From Lentzea guizhouensis (GTDB lineage Bacteria; Actinomycetota; Actinomycetes; Mycobacteriales; Pseudonocardiaceae), in the NCBI RefSeq assembly GCF_001701025.1, contig NZ_CP016793.1, forward strand, positions 8,246,001 through 8,310,000: a DNA stretch of 64,000 nt. Reading direction: 5' to 3'. Made by a program: the position numbers and the translations under genes. The notes under the pieces are model-generated. The model had not been told where the DNA came from. It saw only the letters and a list, made by a program, of their open reading frames with translations, and did not search any database. Positions 17,722 through 27,327 of this stretch are shown piece by piece (position 1 is the first letter of the stretch; every line of letters begins with the position of its first letter).

Positions 17722-18002
17722 GTGCTCGTCCCCATCTTCGACGGTCTCGACGGGATGACACCGCCCGAACGGCGGGTGGCGGCGGTCAACCGCCTCAACC
17801 TGAGCCTGGCCGACGATCGGCCGTTCGTGCTCACCTGCCGGATCGACGAGTACCGGCAGGTGAGCACGGCAGGCTTCCGTGGCGGCTCATGCGGCTCCTC
17901 GACTACGCCCACGCCCTCGGGGTGTTGCGGCAGTCGGGCAACGTCCACCAGCTCCGGCACCTGCGTCTGCGCGACCGGCTAGCGCGGCACGTCGACCTCT
18001 GA
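17722..18002 (+). pseudogene. remnant of a NACHT-type NTPase gene
   Basis: Two pieces of one protein family are seen in different frames. The first (17722-17865) reads VLVPIFDGLDGMTPPERR and later FVLTCRIDEYRQ, the Walker B and sensor region of bacterial NACHT ATPases. The second (about 17874-18002) reads LPWRLMRLLDYAHALGVLRQ and ends at TGA 18000-18002, the characteristic C-terminus of the same proteins. The several hundred residues between are deleted, and no Walker A or start was found. Such NACHT proteins are STAND NTPases often linked to defence or signalling. The tail overlaps the MFS gene end convergently. It is clearly non-functional. Confidence 0.75.
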
Positions 18003-19175
18003 GGTAGCGGCGGGCGGCCGCAACGCCGGTACGAGCGCGAGTGCGGGCAACAGCAACAACGGCACGATCAGCAGTCCGCGCAACACCCCTACCTCGTCAC
18101 CGAGGAACCCGACGACCGGCGGCCCGGCGAGGAACGCGGTGTAGCCGATCACGGCGACCACGCTGACCCGTGCCGCCGCGTGCGCGGGGTCGTCCGCCGC
18201 GGCACTCATGCCGACCGGGAAGCCCAGTGCGGTGCCGAGGCCCCAGATGGCCACGCCCGTGACCGCCAGGGCCGGTGAGCCGGCGAACACCGCGAGCGTC
18301 ACCCCGCCCGCCGCCAGCAGCATGGTGGTGATGAGCACCGGCACGCGGCCCCAGCGGTCCAGTGCGATGGTGCCGACGATCCGGCCGAAGGTCATGGTCG
18401 TGACGAACACGCCGAACACCAGCGCGCCGGTGCCGGGGTCGAACTCGTAGCCGTCGACGAAGGCCAGCGCCACCCAGTCGTTGGCGGTGCCCTCGGTGAA
18501 CGCCAGCACCAGCACGAGCGCGCCGACCAGCAACGTGCGCGGTTCCCGCCACGCGGCCAGGACACCGCTGCCGCGGCCGTGTTCCGCCTCGCCGGCGAAG
18601 CGGTAGGTGCGCGCGGCCAGCAGGGTGCCGGCCGCGACCACGGCCGCGACGACGACCAGGTGCGCGGTCACCGACAGGGTCGCCCACGCCACCAGTGAGG
18701 TCAGGCCGGCGGCGGCGACCGTGCCCAGGCTCCACATCGCGTGGAAGCGCGGCATCACCGTGCGGCCGAGCGCGCGTTCCACCTCGGCCGCCTCGACGTT
18801 CATCGCGACGTCGCAGGTGCCGGAGCCGTACCCGAGCACGAAAATGCCGATCGCGGTCAGCGCCACCGACGGCACCGCGCCGATCCCCACGCCCGCGACC
18901 GCGAGCCCGGCGGCGACCGTCATCGCGGAGAGCTCCACCGTCCGCCGCGGACCGAGCCGGTGCGTCACCTCGCCCGCGGTGAGCATCGCCAGGAACGCGC
19001 CCGCCGACATCGACAGCAACAGCAGCCCCAGCGCGCCCGCCGTCAGCCCGAGCGCGTCCCGGGCGACCGGTACACGTGAGAACCAGGTCGCCACGGCCAC
19101 GCCGTTCAGCCCGAACGTGACAGCAACCCCCGCTGCGGCTGCCCTGACCAGACCCCTCGGCAACGTGACGGCCAT
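17979..19175 (-). CDS. MFS transporter
   Basis: The 398-residue protein has about twelve membrane segments and the MFS inter-helix patterns (THRLGPRRTVE after helix 2, DRWGRVPVL after helix 8). The repeated Gly/Ala-rich helices and the motif MNVEAAEVERALGR resemble the FucP-unlike, YbjJ/sugar-efflux branch of small actinobacterial MFS proteins. The substrate cannot be assigned. ATG at 19175 follows AAAGGGG. It is divergent from a LacI-family gene, with a perfect operator between them, so its expression was probably controlled by that regulator before the latter broke. Confidence 0.88.
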   Translation of the reverse strand: MAVTLPRGLVRAAAAGVAVTFGLNGVAVATWFSRVPVARDALGLTAGALGLLLLSMSAGAFLAMLTAGEVTHRLGPRRTVELSAMTVAAGLAVAGVGIGAVPSVALTAIGIFVLGYGSGTCDVAMNVEAAEVERALGRTVMPRFHAMWSLGTVAAAGLTSLVAWATLSVTAHLVVVAAVVAAGTLLAARTYRFAGEAEHGRGSGVLAAWREPRTLLVGALVLVLAFTEGTANDWVALAFVDGYEFDPGTGALVFGVFVTTMTFGRIVGTIALDRWGRVPVLITTMLLAAGGVTLAVFAGSPALAVTGVAIWGLGTALGFPVGMSAAADDPAHAAARVSVVAVIGYTAFLAGPPVVGFLGDEVGVLRGLLIVPLLLLPALALVPALRPPAATSEVDVPR

Positions 19176-19217
19176 TCCGGTGCCCCTTTCTCGATCCACA
19201 AACCCATACCCCACACG

Positions 19218-19231
19218 TGGAAGCGCTTCCA
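19218..19231. promoter_or_regulatory. LacI-type operator between MFS and LacI genes
   Basis: TGGAAGCGCTTCCA, a perfect 14-bp palindrome with the central CG typical of LacI/GalR sites, lies 17 bp before the LacI start and 43 bp before the MFS start. Confidence 0.8.
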
Positions 19232-19247
19232 TGGCAATACTGTCGAC

Positions 19248-20149
19248 ATGGGACAACGCACCGCCACGCTGGACGACGTGGCACGCGCCGCAGGCGTGTC
19301 ACGGGCGACCGCCTCACGTGTCGTCACGGGACAGGGACCGGCCTCGCAACGGGCCCGCGACCGGGTCGCCGCCGCCGTGACCGAACTCGGCTACGTGCCC
19401 GACGCCGCCGCCCGCGCACTCGCGAGCCGCAGCGGCACCCGACTCGCGGTGGGTGTCATCGGCCGCACCGACGCCGTGCTCGACGACCCGTACGTCGGCC
19501 GCGTCCTGACCACCGCCGCGCACACCGCCGCCGAACGCGAGGTCGGCGTCTCCCTGCACTGGCTACCCTTGCACGACCCGTCGTCACTCGCGCGCCTGGC
19601 CAGCACCCGCGGCCTCGGCGGCCTGCTGGTCGTCAACCCCACCCAACCCGCACTCGACACGGTCCCGCGAGTCCTGCGCGGCCGGGTCGCCGCGATCGGC
19701 GTGGGCACCAGGCACGTGCCGTCGTTCGACGTCGACAACAGCACCGGCACCGAGGGCGTCGTCCGCCACCTCGCGACCACCGGCCGCCGCCGGATCGCGA
19801 TGGTCACCGGCCCGCCCTGGCTCCCCTGCGGCGACCGCGCCGTGGCCGCCTACCGCCAGGTCGTGCACGACTGCGGCGGCGAGACCAGGGTCGTGGCCGG
19901 CGACTTCACCGCCGCCCGCGGCACCGCGGCCGCGATCGAGATCATGACGCGCTGGCCGGACACCGACGCCGTGTTCGCGCTCAGCGACCTGACCGCGCTG
20001 GGCGTGCTGGACGGGCTGCACGCGCTGGGTGTCAGGGTGCCGGGTGACGTGGCGGTGCGGGGGCCGCGGCACGTGCGGTGCTGGACCGGGAAGGTACGGA
20101 CCTGGCGACGTTCTACCCGTCGATGCTGGTGGTGCGGGACAGCGCGTGA
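19248..20149 (+). pseudogene. LacI-family regulator with C-terminal deletion and frameshift
   Basis: The N-terminal helix-turn-helix (ATLDDVARAAGVSRATASRV), the hinge and the ligand domain are intact to VRVPGDVAV (near 20056). The normal continuation (GFDD..., PPLTTV..., about 30 codons) is missing. The family's usual ending FYPSMLVVRDSA is present just downstream in another frame, stopping at 20149. The reading frame as sequenced instead runs on to 20324 with unrelated residues. The loss removes part of the C-terminal subdomain needed for folding and dimerisation, so inducible repression is probably lost, although the DNA-binding part might persist. A sequencing error alone would not restore the missing codons. 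Confidence 0.75.
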
Positions 20150-20156
20150 CGTGCGT

Positions 20157-20207
20157 GGTTGGGCGTGCCGGTCGGTTGGGCGTGCCGGTCGGTTGGGCGT
20201 GCCGGTC
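20157..20207 (+). repeat. three tandem copies of a 17-bp unit
   Basis: The unit GGTTGGGCGTGCCGGTC occurs three times without mismatch directly behind the broken LacI gene. The remaining 215 bp to the GH30 stop (20208-20422) hold only weak hairpins (for example 20232-20249) and no gene. Confidence 0.9.
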
Positions 20208-20422
20208 GGTGAGGTGGGCAGCGAGGGCCGGCGCGCAGTCAGCTGCGCGGCGGCACAGGGACCGTCACGGGAACCGGTCCGTGTTCGCCCAGGTCGAGAC
20301 GGGCTCCGTCACTCCAACGAGTGAAGCTTGTCCTGATGCCGTCCTCAGGGCGTCCATTTCTCGTCCGGATGTGGTGATCAGCCACGCCCCGAAATGTGGA
20401 AACGCGGGAGAGGGTGATCGAA

Positions 20423-22408
20423 TCAGGAATTCTCAGCACGCACGACAGGTGTGGCCGACCAACGCTGATTGGCCCCGGAAGTCGCCTGGTAGAGGCCGAT
20501 CCTGGCACCGTCCTCACGCGACTCACCGGTGACGTCGAGCAACGCCCCGGTCTGGACGTTCACGAACGTCCAGGTGCCGTCCCCGGTCGACGACAGCACC
20601 CAGCGCGCGGCCGGCCCGTCCGCCGAGCCCAGCACGACACCGCCGTTCGCGGCGGCGATGCGCTGGCCGGTCGCAAAGTTGATGATGGAGAACTGCGCGC
20701 GGTGGTCGTAGCCGCCGGTGCGGCGCTCCAGCCGCCAGACCTGGTCGGCGGCGGCCGGGTCGGTGGTGCGCTGGACGAGCGAGGTGCCGGCCGGCGCCAG
20801 GGACTTGCCGCTCTGCACGCCGATGAGCCGGTGGTCGCCGGCCAGTGCGGCGGCGCGGTTCACGCCGCTGACGCCGGTGACCTCGAACGTGGTGACCGAG
20901 CGCGGCGGCACGGAGAGGGTGGCCTTGCGGTCGCTCACCCGGACTGCCGCGCCCTTGACGAGTGCGCCCTGCTCGTCGGTCACGACGGGGCGGACGGTCG
21001 CGTTGGGGCGCACCGAGGCGAAGGCCGACAGGTCGAGGGTCACGGACTGGGGCTGGGGTGACTTGTTGAGGTGCACCAGCGACTTCAGCTCGGTGTTGCG
21101 GACCGCGGCGACGTCGGTGGTGGTGTTGACCTTGACCAGGCGGTCGCCGGGTTTGAGGTAGTGGGTGAAGTTGCGCAGGGTGTGGAACTTCGTGTTGACG
21201 CGGGCCGGGCAGGTGGCGAGCGTGTCCTGCGGTCCGCAGTCGAAGGGGATCTGGACGACGCCCCAGTTCATGCCGTTCGGGGACTCGGCGCCGGGGGTCA
21301 TGTTGTTGTAGTCCTCGATCGCCTGCCAGAGCAGCCAGGCGCGGGGTTCGAGCTCGCGGAGGTCGTCGATCACGCGCTCGGCGATGCCGAGGCCGGGGTC
21401 CATGTCGGTGAAGCTCTGGCCGGTGCCCCAGTGGCCGTCGACCTCGCTCATCCACAGGGGCTTGGCGGCGCCTTTGGCGATGTCGCGGGCGGTGGTGCGG
21501 CGGGCGGTGCCGTAGGTGTGGACGTTCAGCTGGGCGACGTCGGCGCGGACCGCGGCGGGGTAGCCGGCCCAGTTCTCGGCGAAGATGGCGGGGTTGGTCT
21601 CGTCCGGGGCGGAGACGGTGGCGCGCAGGCCGTTGGCGCGCAACGACGAGGCCATCGCGGGGATCACCTTGGCCTGCAGGGCCGGGCTCAGGTGGGCACC
21701 TTCCTGGCGGCCTCCGGTCGGGTTGCCGTCCGGGCCGAGGGTGGTGCGCCAGTACGGGGTGTTGGGCTCGTTGAACGGGTCGACCGTGGCGAACCTGATG
21801 CCGTGGGCGCGTTCCAGCTCTGCGGTGGCCTGGGCGAGGTAGGCGGTGAAGTCGCCGATGCGGTCCTCGCGCAGCTGGTCGGCGGTCGGGTCGAAGCCGC
21901 CGGAGACGTAGCCGCTCACCGTCTGGAACCACGGCGGGGAGTTGCTGAAGGACTCCCAGCGGTCGACCTGCGACTTGACGCGGTCGACCCACCAGCGCTG
22001 GCGCGGGTCCGCCGCGGCGTCGAAGAAGCGCGGGTCGCCGGGCTTCCACCAGTCGGTGTCCGTGCGGGTCGTGCCGGCGGGTGCCTTCCACCAGCCGGGG
22101 ACCGCGGCGCCCGCTCGCAGGTACGGCGGCACGTCCGGGGCGTTGCCGCCGCCGATGTTGTAGCGGGCGATGTTCAGGTTCAGGCCGTTCTCGCCGAACA
22201 GGAGCTCCGCGAGGTGGTTGCGGATCTCGTCCGGGTAGCCGCCGGTGGCGTTCGCGAACCACACCAGGCTCGTGCCCCAGCCCTGGAACGGCTCCTGCTG
22301 GTAGGTCGGGTCCGGCCGCACGGTCACCGACTCGACGGCGCCGGCGGCCGGAACCGCGGTGGACAGCGTGACCGCGGTGGCGGCCAGCACAGCGAGCAGT
22401 CTGGTCAT
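20423..22408 (-). CDS. secreted GH30 enzyme, probably endo-beta-1,6-galactanase, with ricin-type lectin domain
   Basis: The 661 residues comprise a signal peptide (1-24), a GH30 barrel with its beta-sandwich (about 26-505) and a C-terminal ricin B-like beta-trefoil (about 520-655). Acid/base Glu214 lies in DPFNEPNTPYW and nucleophile Glu322 in LWMSEVDG. The motif FQGWGTSLVWFANATGG is typical of the GH30_5-like branch, which includes endo-beta-1,6-galactanases acting on type II arabinogalactan side chains. Subfamily assignment is by motif memory only. The start follows GGAG. Its promoter carries an arabinose-type operator, consistent with removal of arabinose-decorated galactan alongside GH51 and GH43. 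Confidence 0.87.
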   Translation of the reverse strand: MTRLLAVLAATAVTLSTAVPAAGAVESVTVRPDPTYQQEPFQGWGTSLVWFANATGGYPDEIRNHLAELLFGENGLNLNIARYNIGGGNAPDVPPYLRAGAAVPGWWKAPAGTTRTDTDWWKPGDPRFFDAAADPRQRWWVDRVKSQVDRWESFSNSPPWFQTVSGYVSGGFDPTADQLREDRIGDFTAYLAQATAELERAHGIRFATVDPFNEPNTPYWRTTLGPDGNPTGGRQEGAHLSPALQAKVIPAMASSLRANGLRATVSAPDETNPAIFAENWAGYPAAVRADVAQLNVHTYGTARRTTARDIAKGAAKPLWMSEVDGHWGTGQSFTDMDPGLGIAERVIDDLRELEPRAWLLWQAIEDYNNMTPGAESPNGMNWGVVQIPFDCGPQDTLATCPARVNTKFHTLRNFTHYLKPGDRLVKVNTTTDVAAVRNTELKSLVHLNKSPQPQSVTLDLSAFASVRPNATVRPVVTDEQGALVKGAAVRVSDRKATLSVPPRSVTTFEVTGVSGVNRAAALAGDHRLIGVQSGKSLAPAGTSLVQRTTDPAAADQVWRLERRTGGYDHRAQFSIINFATGQRIAAANGGVVLGSADGPAARWVLSSTGDGTWTFVNVQTGALLDVTGESREDGARIGLYQATSGANQRWSATPVVRAENS

Positions 22409-22430
22409 CGGTTCTCCGTTGAACGCGCGA

Positions 22431-22471
22431 TGTTCACGCTAACAACTACCGATGTCGCCCTGGGGCGTCAA
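22431..22471 (-). promoter_or_regulatory. GH30 promoter with arabinose-type operator
   Basis: Minus strand -35 TTGACG (22471-22466), 17-bp spacer, -10 TAGTTG (22448-22443). The operator TGTTCACGCTAACA (22431-22444, plus-strand reading), one change from consensus, overlaps the -10 and the likely transcription start. Confidence 0.6.
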
Positions 22472-22509
22472 GGTCCTGCCGAACGGAGGCGCACCCGTTC
22501 GGCAGGACC
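22472..22509 (-). terminator. terminator of the duplicated-domain protein gene
   Basis: A perfect 14-bp stem (arms 22472-22485 and 22496-22509, 10-nt loop) lies 27 bp past the stop and directly abuts the GH30 -35 element, insulating the two genes. Confidence 0.8.
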
Positions 22510-22536
22510 CCCGGAACGCCGCCCCGAGGAAGAGGC

Positions 22537-23349
22537 TCACCTGAGCGAACAGGTGGCGAAGCGCTCCAGTCCCTGCGGCCGCGTGCCCACGCGGCCGATG
22601 GCGATCTCGATCCGGTCCAGCGCGGCGGTCCGCTTGCTCGCCAACGGGCCCAGGATCGCGTTCTGCACGAAGTTCGGGCCGCCCTGGCCCGTGGAGGTGC
22701 GCAGCCTCTCGGTGGCCTCCGCCTGCTGCTTGCCGAGGTTCGCGAGCTCGCGGTCGACCTCGGCGCGCGCGGCGGCGGGGACCTCGGCGAGCACGGGCGA
22801 CGGGCAGTCGATCGTCTGCCCGGCCCCGGTGTTGCCGGCGCCGCCCGTGTTACCGTTACCGCCAGTGTTTCCGGTACCCCCGGTGTTGCCGGTGGACGCA
22901 CCGGTCGTCGCCGACGGCGCCGACACCGCGGGCGTCTGACCGAGTCCGCAGGTCGCGAACCGCTCCAGGCCCTCCGGCTTGGCCGCCACCCGCCCGATCG
23001 CGGTCTCGATCCGGTTCAGCGCCGCGACCCGCTTGTCCCGCAACGGTCCCAGGATCGCGTTCTGCACGAACGCGGGACCGCCCTCACCCGCCGACGTGCG
23101 CAACCGGTTCTGCGCCTCGGCGATCTGCTTGTCCAGGTTGGCCAGCTCGCGCTGCACCTCGGCCTGGGCCTGCGCGGGCACGGCGGGAACCACCGGCTGC
23201 GGGCAGGCGATCGACCCGTCACCGCCGGCGGATCCGGTGGTGGCCGCGAAGGCGACGGCCGCGGTCACGGCGGTCAAGGTCGCGGCCACCGCGCCTCCCG
23301 CGATGAGCCGGCGCTTGCCCCGCTCCGGTCGTGCATGTGCTCTCGTCAT
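22537..23349 (-). CDS. secreted protein of unknown function with two copies of an 86-residue Cys-bounded domain
   Basis: I do not recognise this family. The 270 residues contain a basic N-terminus, a hydrophobic export segment (about 15-37), and two domains of exactly 86 residues (Cys49-Cys134 and Cys182-Cys267). My hand alignment gives 63 of 86 identical positions without gaps. Each domain starts with a Cys-Pro-x-Pro, is otherwise probably alpha-helical ([20 protein letters not shown]; [14 protein letters not shown]) and ends ERFATC, so one disulfide per domain is likely. The domains are joined by a flexible linker of GNTGG repeats (about 152-177). ATG at 23349 follows GAGGG. The gene sits between araA and GH30 with its own terminator, and an arabinose-type palindrome lies upstream, which suggests co-regulation with arabinan use. 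Binding of a wall component or metal is possible but unproven. Confidence 0.85.
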   Translation of the reverse strand: MTRAHARPERGKRRLIAGGAVAATLTAVTAAVAFAATTGSAGGDGSIACPQPVVPAVPAQAQAEVQRELANLDKQIAEAQNRLRTSAGEGGPAFVQNAILGPLRDKRVAALNRIETAIGRVAAKPEGLERFATCGLGQTPAVSAPSATTGASTGNTGGTGNTGGNGNTGGAGNTGAGQTIDCPSPVLAEVPAAARAEVDRELANLGKQQAEATERLRTSTGQGGPNFVQNAILGPLASKRTAALDRIEIAIGRVGTRPQGLERFATCSLR

Positions 23350-23429
23350 GTTCGAACCCTCACGACTTGGTGGTCTGCGTGTGCCGGCACTCCGGACTAC
23401 GGACCGGGATCGTGAAGGGTTCAACCAGT

Positions 23430-23443
23430 TGTGAGCGTTCACA
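23430..23443. promoter_or_regulatory. arabinose-type operator upstream of the duplicated-domain gene
   Basis: TGTGAGCGTTCACA is near-perfect and matches the site at the pentose importer promoter (32561-32574). It lies 81 bp before the start, and 22 bp beyond it is the araA stop. Confidence 0.55.
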
Positions 23444-23464
23444 GTCGAAGCGGGGCCAACACGG

Positions 23465-24967
23465 TCAGCCGAGCCCCAGCGCCAGCCGGTGGTAGGCCTG
23501 GTTCCAGCGCAGCCGGTCGCCGAACGACGCGGGTGTCGTGTCGCCGTCGATCAGCACCAGCTCGGTCGCCACCATCTGGGCGAAGTCCCGCAGCACCTCC
23601 GCCCCGACCGCCTGCGTCATCACCGTGTGGTGCGGACCGCCCGCGGTGAGCCAGCACTCGGCCGACGTCGAGAGCGACGGCGCGGGCTGCCACACCGCAC
23701 GGGCCACCGGCAGCTTCGGCAGCGGCTCGTCGGGTGCCACGACCGTGACCTCGTTGGCCACCAGGCGGAACCGGTCACCCAGGTCCGCCAGGCCGATCAC
23801 CACGGCCGGGCCGGTCGCCGCGTCGAACACCAGCCGCACCGGGTCCTCCCGGTCGCCGATGCCCAGCGGGTGGACCTCGCACGACGGCTGCGCCGCCGCG
23901 ATCGTCGGGCACACCTCCAGCATGTGCGCGCCGAGGATCTTCGGCGTGCCCGGCCCGAAGTGGTAGGTGTAGTCCTCCATGAACGACGTGCCGCGACCGG
24001 TCCCAGTGCCCATCGCCTTGACCGCGGCCAACAACGCCGACGTCTTCCAGTCGCCCTCGCCGCCGAAGCCGTAGCCGTCGGCCATCAGCCGTTGCACCGC
24101 GAGGCCCGGGAGCTGCCGCAGCCCGCCGAGGTCCTGGAAGTTGGTGGTGAACGCACCGAACCCGCCCTCGTCCAAAAAGGACCGCAGACCGATCTCGATG
24201 CGGGCGGCGTACCGCAACGAGTCGTGCCGCTCTCCCCCACGCCCGAGCTCCGGCGCCAGCCGGTAGGCCTCGGCGTAGTCGGCGACGAGCAGGTCGATGT
24301 CGGCGTCCGGCACCGCGTCGACCACCTCGACCAGGTCGTTCACGCCGTAGGTGTTGACCGAGACGCCGAACCGCAGCTCCGCCTCGACCTTGTCGCCCTC
24401 GGTCACCGCGACGTCGCGCATGTTGTCGCCGAACCGGGCCAGCCGCAGCCCGCGCAGGTGCGCGCGACCGGCCGCGGCGCGCGCCCAGCCGTCGATCCGC
24501 TGCGCCACCACGGGATCGCTCGCGTGCCCGGCCACCGTCTTGCGGGCCACGCCGATCCGCGTCTGCACGTAGGCGAACTCCCGGTCGCCGTGCGCGGCCT
24601 GGTTCAGGTTCATGAAGTCCATGTCGATGGTGGACCACGGCAACGCCTCGTTGAGCTGCGTGTGCAGGTGCAGCAACGGCTTGCGCAGCAGGTCCAGCCC
24701 GGTGATCCACATCTTCGCCGGCGAGAACGTGTGCATCCACGCGATCACGCCGATGCACGACGGGTCGTTGTTCGCCTCCTGCATGATCGCGCGGATCGCG
24801 GCGGAGTCGGTGAGCACCGGCTTCCACACGATCTCCGCGCTGATCCTGCCGCTGTCGCCGAGCATCCGCTGGATCTGCTGGGACTGCGCGGCCACCTGGT
24901 CGAGCGTCTCGGGGCCGTAGAGGTGCTGGCTGCCGGTGAGGAACCAGATCTGGGGCTTGTCCGGCAT
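23465..24967 (-). CDS. araA: L-arabinose isomerase
   Basis: This cytoplasmic, manganese-dependent enzyme converts L-arabinose to L-ribulose. The 500-residue length and the sequence match the family throughout: [16 protein letters not shown] at the N-terminus, [29 protein letters not shown], and the metal site with EDYTYHF and HMLEVCP. ATG at 24967 follows a strong AGAAGGAG. It is the last gene of araB-araD-araA, 17 bp after araD. The operon is controlled by the operator in front of araB. Confidence 0.98.
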   Translation of the reverse strand: MPDKPQIWFLTGSQHLYGPETLDQVAAQSQQIQRMLGDSGRISAEIVWKPVLTDSAAIRAIMQEANNDPSCIGVIAWMHTFSPAKMWITGLDLLRKPLLHLHTQLNEALPWSTIDMDFMNLNQAAHGDREFAYVQTRIGVARKTVAGHASDPVVAQRIDGWARAAAGRAHLRGLRLARFGDNMRDVAVTEGDKVEAELRFGVSVNTYGVNDLVEVVDAVPDADIDLLVADYAEAYRLAPELGRGGERHDSLRYAARIEIGLRSFLDEGGFGAFTTNFQDLGGLRQLPGLAVQRLMADGYGFGGEGDWKTSALLAAVKAMGTGTGRGTSFMEDYTYHFGPGTPKILGAHMLEVCPTIAAAQPSCEVHPLGIGDREDPVRLVFDAATGPAVVIGLADLGDRFRLVANEVTVVAPDEPLPKLPVARAVWQPAPSLSTSAECWLTAGGPHHTVMTQAVGAEVLRDFAQMVATELVLIDGDTTPASFGDRLRWNQAYHRLALGLG

Positions 24968-24984
24968 GTGCTCTCCTTCTGGGC

Positions 24985-25638
24985 TCACTGGCCGTAGACG
25001 TTCTGGTAGCGCTCGTAGAGCCGGTCGACGTGCTGCTGTTCGATCACGTCCGGCTGGCCGAGCTGCCGGGCGAAGTGGACGGTGCGGGCGACGTCCTCCA
25101 GCAGCACCGCGGCCTTCACGGCGGCGCGTGCGGTGGCGCCGACGGTGAACGGGCCGTGGTTGCGCATCAGCACGGCCGGAGACCTGCTGGCGCTCAACGT
25201 CTCCACGATCCCCCTGCCGATCGAGTCGTCGCCGATCAACGCGAACGGCCCGACCGGGATCTCCCCGCCGAACTCGTCCGCGATCATCGTCAGCACGCAC
25301 GGGATTGGCTCACCGCGCGCCGCCCACGCCGTCGCGTAAGGGGAATGCGTGTGCACGACACCGCCGACGTGCGGCATGTGCCGGTACACGTAGGCGTGCG
25401 CGGCCGTGTCGGAGGACGGCGCCAGCTCACCTTCCACGAGCGTGCCGTGCAGGTCCGTCACGACCATCGCGTGCGGCCCCAGCTCGTCGTAGGACACCCC
25501 GGACGGCTTGATCACCATCAGCTCGTGGTCGGGCACGCGCGCCGACACGTTGCCGGCCGTCCAGCTCACCAGTTCGTACCGGGTCAGCTCGCGGTGCAGC
25601 TCGGCGACCGTGCGCCGCAGCTCTGCCGTGGCGGACAT
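24985..25638 (-). CDS. araD: L-ribulose-5-phosphate 4-epimerase
   Basis: A class II aldolase-fold, zinc-dependent enzyme (217 residues) that converts L-ribulose 5-phosphate to D-xylulose 5-phosphate for the pentose phosphate pathway. Visible signatures are [23 protein letters not shown], the zinc ligands in [13 protein letters not shown], and [11 protein letters not shown]. The ATG at 25638 shares its first base with the araB stop (TGATG), indicating coupled translation. Araban-derived L-arabinose released by GH51/GH43 would be the source of substrate. Confidence 0.97.
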   Translation of the reverse strand: MSATAELRRTVAELHRELTRYELVSWTAGNVSARVPDHELMVIKPSGVSYDELGPHAMVVTDLHGTLVEGELAPSSDTAAHAYVYRHMPHVGGVVHTHSPYATAWAARGEPIPCVLTMIADEFGGEIPVGPFALIGDDSIGRGIVETLSASRSPAVLMRNHGPFTVGATARAAVKAAVLLEDVARTVHFARQLGQPDVIEQQHVDRLYERYQNVYGQ

Positions 25639-27311
25639 CAGCTCTTCCTCCCCAGTGCGTCGCGGCGGTACTGGCGCAGGCGGTGCATGACGTCGTTGGC
25701 GCCGCGGCCGAAGTAGTCGTGCAGCTCCTGGTAGTCGAGGAAGAGCCGCTCGTAGGCCTCGACGTTCTCCGGCACGGGCGTGACCACGTTGCGGCGCACC
25801 GAACCCATCGCGGCCGCGGCCTTGCGGATGTCCGGGTACGCGCCCGCGGCCACGGCGGCGTGCATCGCGGACCCGAGCGCGGGGCCCTGCGCCGAGCCGA
25901 TCACCGACAGCGGCAGGTTCACGACGTCGGCGTAGATCTGCATCAGCAGCTCGTTCTTCACCAGCCCGCCGGCGATCACCAGCTCGGTCACCGCGACGCC
26001 GGAGTCGGTGAAGGCGTCGATGATGACCCGCGTGCCGAACGCGGTGGCCTCCAGCAACGCGCGGTAGACGTCCTCGGCCTTCGTCGCCAGGGTCTGCCCG
26101 ACGACGACACCGGACAGCTCGTGGTCGACCAGCACGGACCGGTTGCCGCTGTGCCAGTCGAGCGCGATGAGCCCGTGCTCCCCCACGGCCTGGCCGGCGG
26201 CGAGCTCGGTCAGCAGCTCGTGCACGGAGATCCCGCGTGCGGCAGCCTGCTCGTGGTAGACCGGCGGCACCCCGCTGCGCAGGAACCACGCGAAGATGTC
26301 GCCGACACCGCTCTGCCCGGCCTCGTAGCCCCACAGCCCCGGCACGATACCGCCGTCGACCACCCCGCACATGCCGGGCACCTCGCGCAGCACGGCACCG
26401 CTCATCACGTGGCACGTCGAGGTGCCCATGATCGCGACCATCTGACCGGGCTCGACGGCCTGCGCGGCCGGCGCGGTGACGTGCGCGTCGACGTTGCCGA
26501 CCGCGACGGCGATGCCCTCCGGCAGCCCGGTCCACTCCGCGGCCTGCGCGGTCAGCGAGCCGGCCCGGTCGCCGAGCGCGGACAGCGGGTGGTCGAGCTT
26601 GTCGGCGACGAACCCGGCGAACTCCGGGTTGAGCTCCCCGAGGAAGTCCTCGCCGGGGTAGGCGCCGTCCTGGTGGATGCCCTTGTACCCGGCGGTGCAG
26701 GAGTTGCGCGTGTAGGTGCCGGTGAGCTGCCAGACGATCCAGTCCGCGGCCTCGACCCAGTGCGCCATCGCCGCGTAGACCTCGGGCGCCTCCTCCAGCA
26801 CCTGCAGGCCCTTGGCGAACTCCCACTCCGAGGAGATCAGTCCGCCGTAGCGCGGCAGCCACGTCTCGCCACGGGTGCGGGCGAGCTCGTTGATCCGGTC
26901 GGCCTGCGCCTGGGCGGCGTGGTGGCGCCACAGCTTCACGTAGGCGTGCGGGTTCTCCGCGAACTCCGGCAGGTCGCACAACGGCGTGCCGTCCGCGGTG
27001 ACCGGCACCATCGTGCAGGCCGTGAAGTCGGTGCCGATCCCGACCACCTGGGAGGGCGAGATCCCGGCCGCCTCGACCGCCTGCGGGACGGCGGTGCGCA
27101 GGACGTCGAGGTAGTCGGCCGGGACCTGCAGCGCCCACTCCGGCGGCAGCGGACGGCCGGTCGCGGGCAGCACCTGGTCCACGACCCCGTGGCGGAACTC
27201 GTGGACGGCGGTGCCGAGCTCGGCGCCGTCGTGGACGCGCACGACCACGGCGCGGCCGGACAGCGTGCCGAAGTCGACACCCACCACGCACGCGTCGCGG
27301 TCGATCGTCAT
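25638..27311 (-). CDS. araB: L-ribulokinase
   Basis: This FGGY-family sugar kinase (557 residues from ATG 27311) phosphorylates L-ribulose. Visible are the N-terminal ATPase motif VVGVDFGTLSGRAVVV, GTDFTACTMVPV, RHHAAQAQADRIN, the GTSTCH phosphate loop and the C-terminal LVIAGGLVKNELLMQIYADV. An alternative start is GTG at 27320; the predicted transcription start is near 27321, so that form would be leaderless. It is the first gene of the operon araB-araD-araA and is preceded by an operator inside its promoter. Confidence 0.97.
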   Translation of the reverse strand: MTIDRDACVVGVDFGTLSGRAVVVRVHDGAELGTAVHEFRHGVVDQVLPATGRPLPPEWALQVPADYLDVLRTAVPQAVEAAGISPSQVVGIGTDFTACTMVPVTADGTPLCDLPEFAENPHAYVKLWRHHAAQAQADRINELARTRGETWLPRYGGLISSEWEFAKGLQVLEEAPEVYAAMAHWVEAADWIVWQLTGTYTRNSCTAGYKGIHQDGAYPGEDFLGELNPEFAGFVADKLDHPLSALGDRAGSLTAQAAEWTGLPEGIAVAVGNVDAHVTAPAAQAVEPGQMVAIMGTSTCHVMSGAVLREVPGMCGVVDGGIVPGLWGYEAGQSGVGDIFAWFLRSGVPPVYHEQAAARGISVHELLTELAAGQAVGEHGLIALDWHSGNRSVLVDHELSGVVVGQTLATKAEDVYRALLEATAFGTRVIIDAFTDSGVAVTELVIAGGLVKNELLMQIYADVVNLPLSVIGSAQGPALGSAMHAAVAAGAYPDIRKAAAAMGSVRRNVVTPVPENVEAYERLFLDYQELHDYFGRGANDVMHRLRQYRRDALGRKS

Positions 27312-27327
27312 GTCAGTCACGGCCTGA

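Noticed and set aside
17468..17761. Minus-strand 97-residue open frame upstream of PL1-PME
   Set aside because: There are no conserved motifs or ribosome site, and it overlaps the NACHT remnant. It is probably chance.
20149..20324. Extended LacI reading frame to 20324 as a functional C-terminus
   Set aside because: The residues after 20056 are Arg/Trp/Cys-rich and unlike any LacI ending, while the true ending is visible in another frame.
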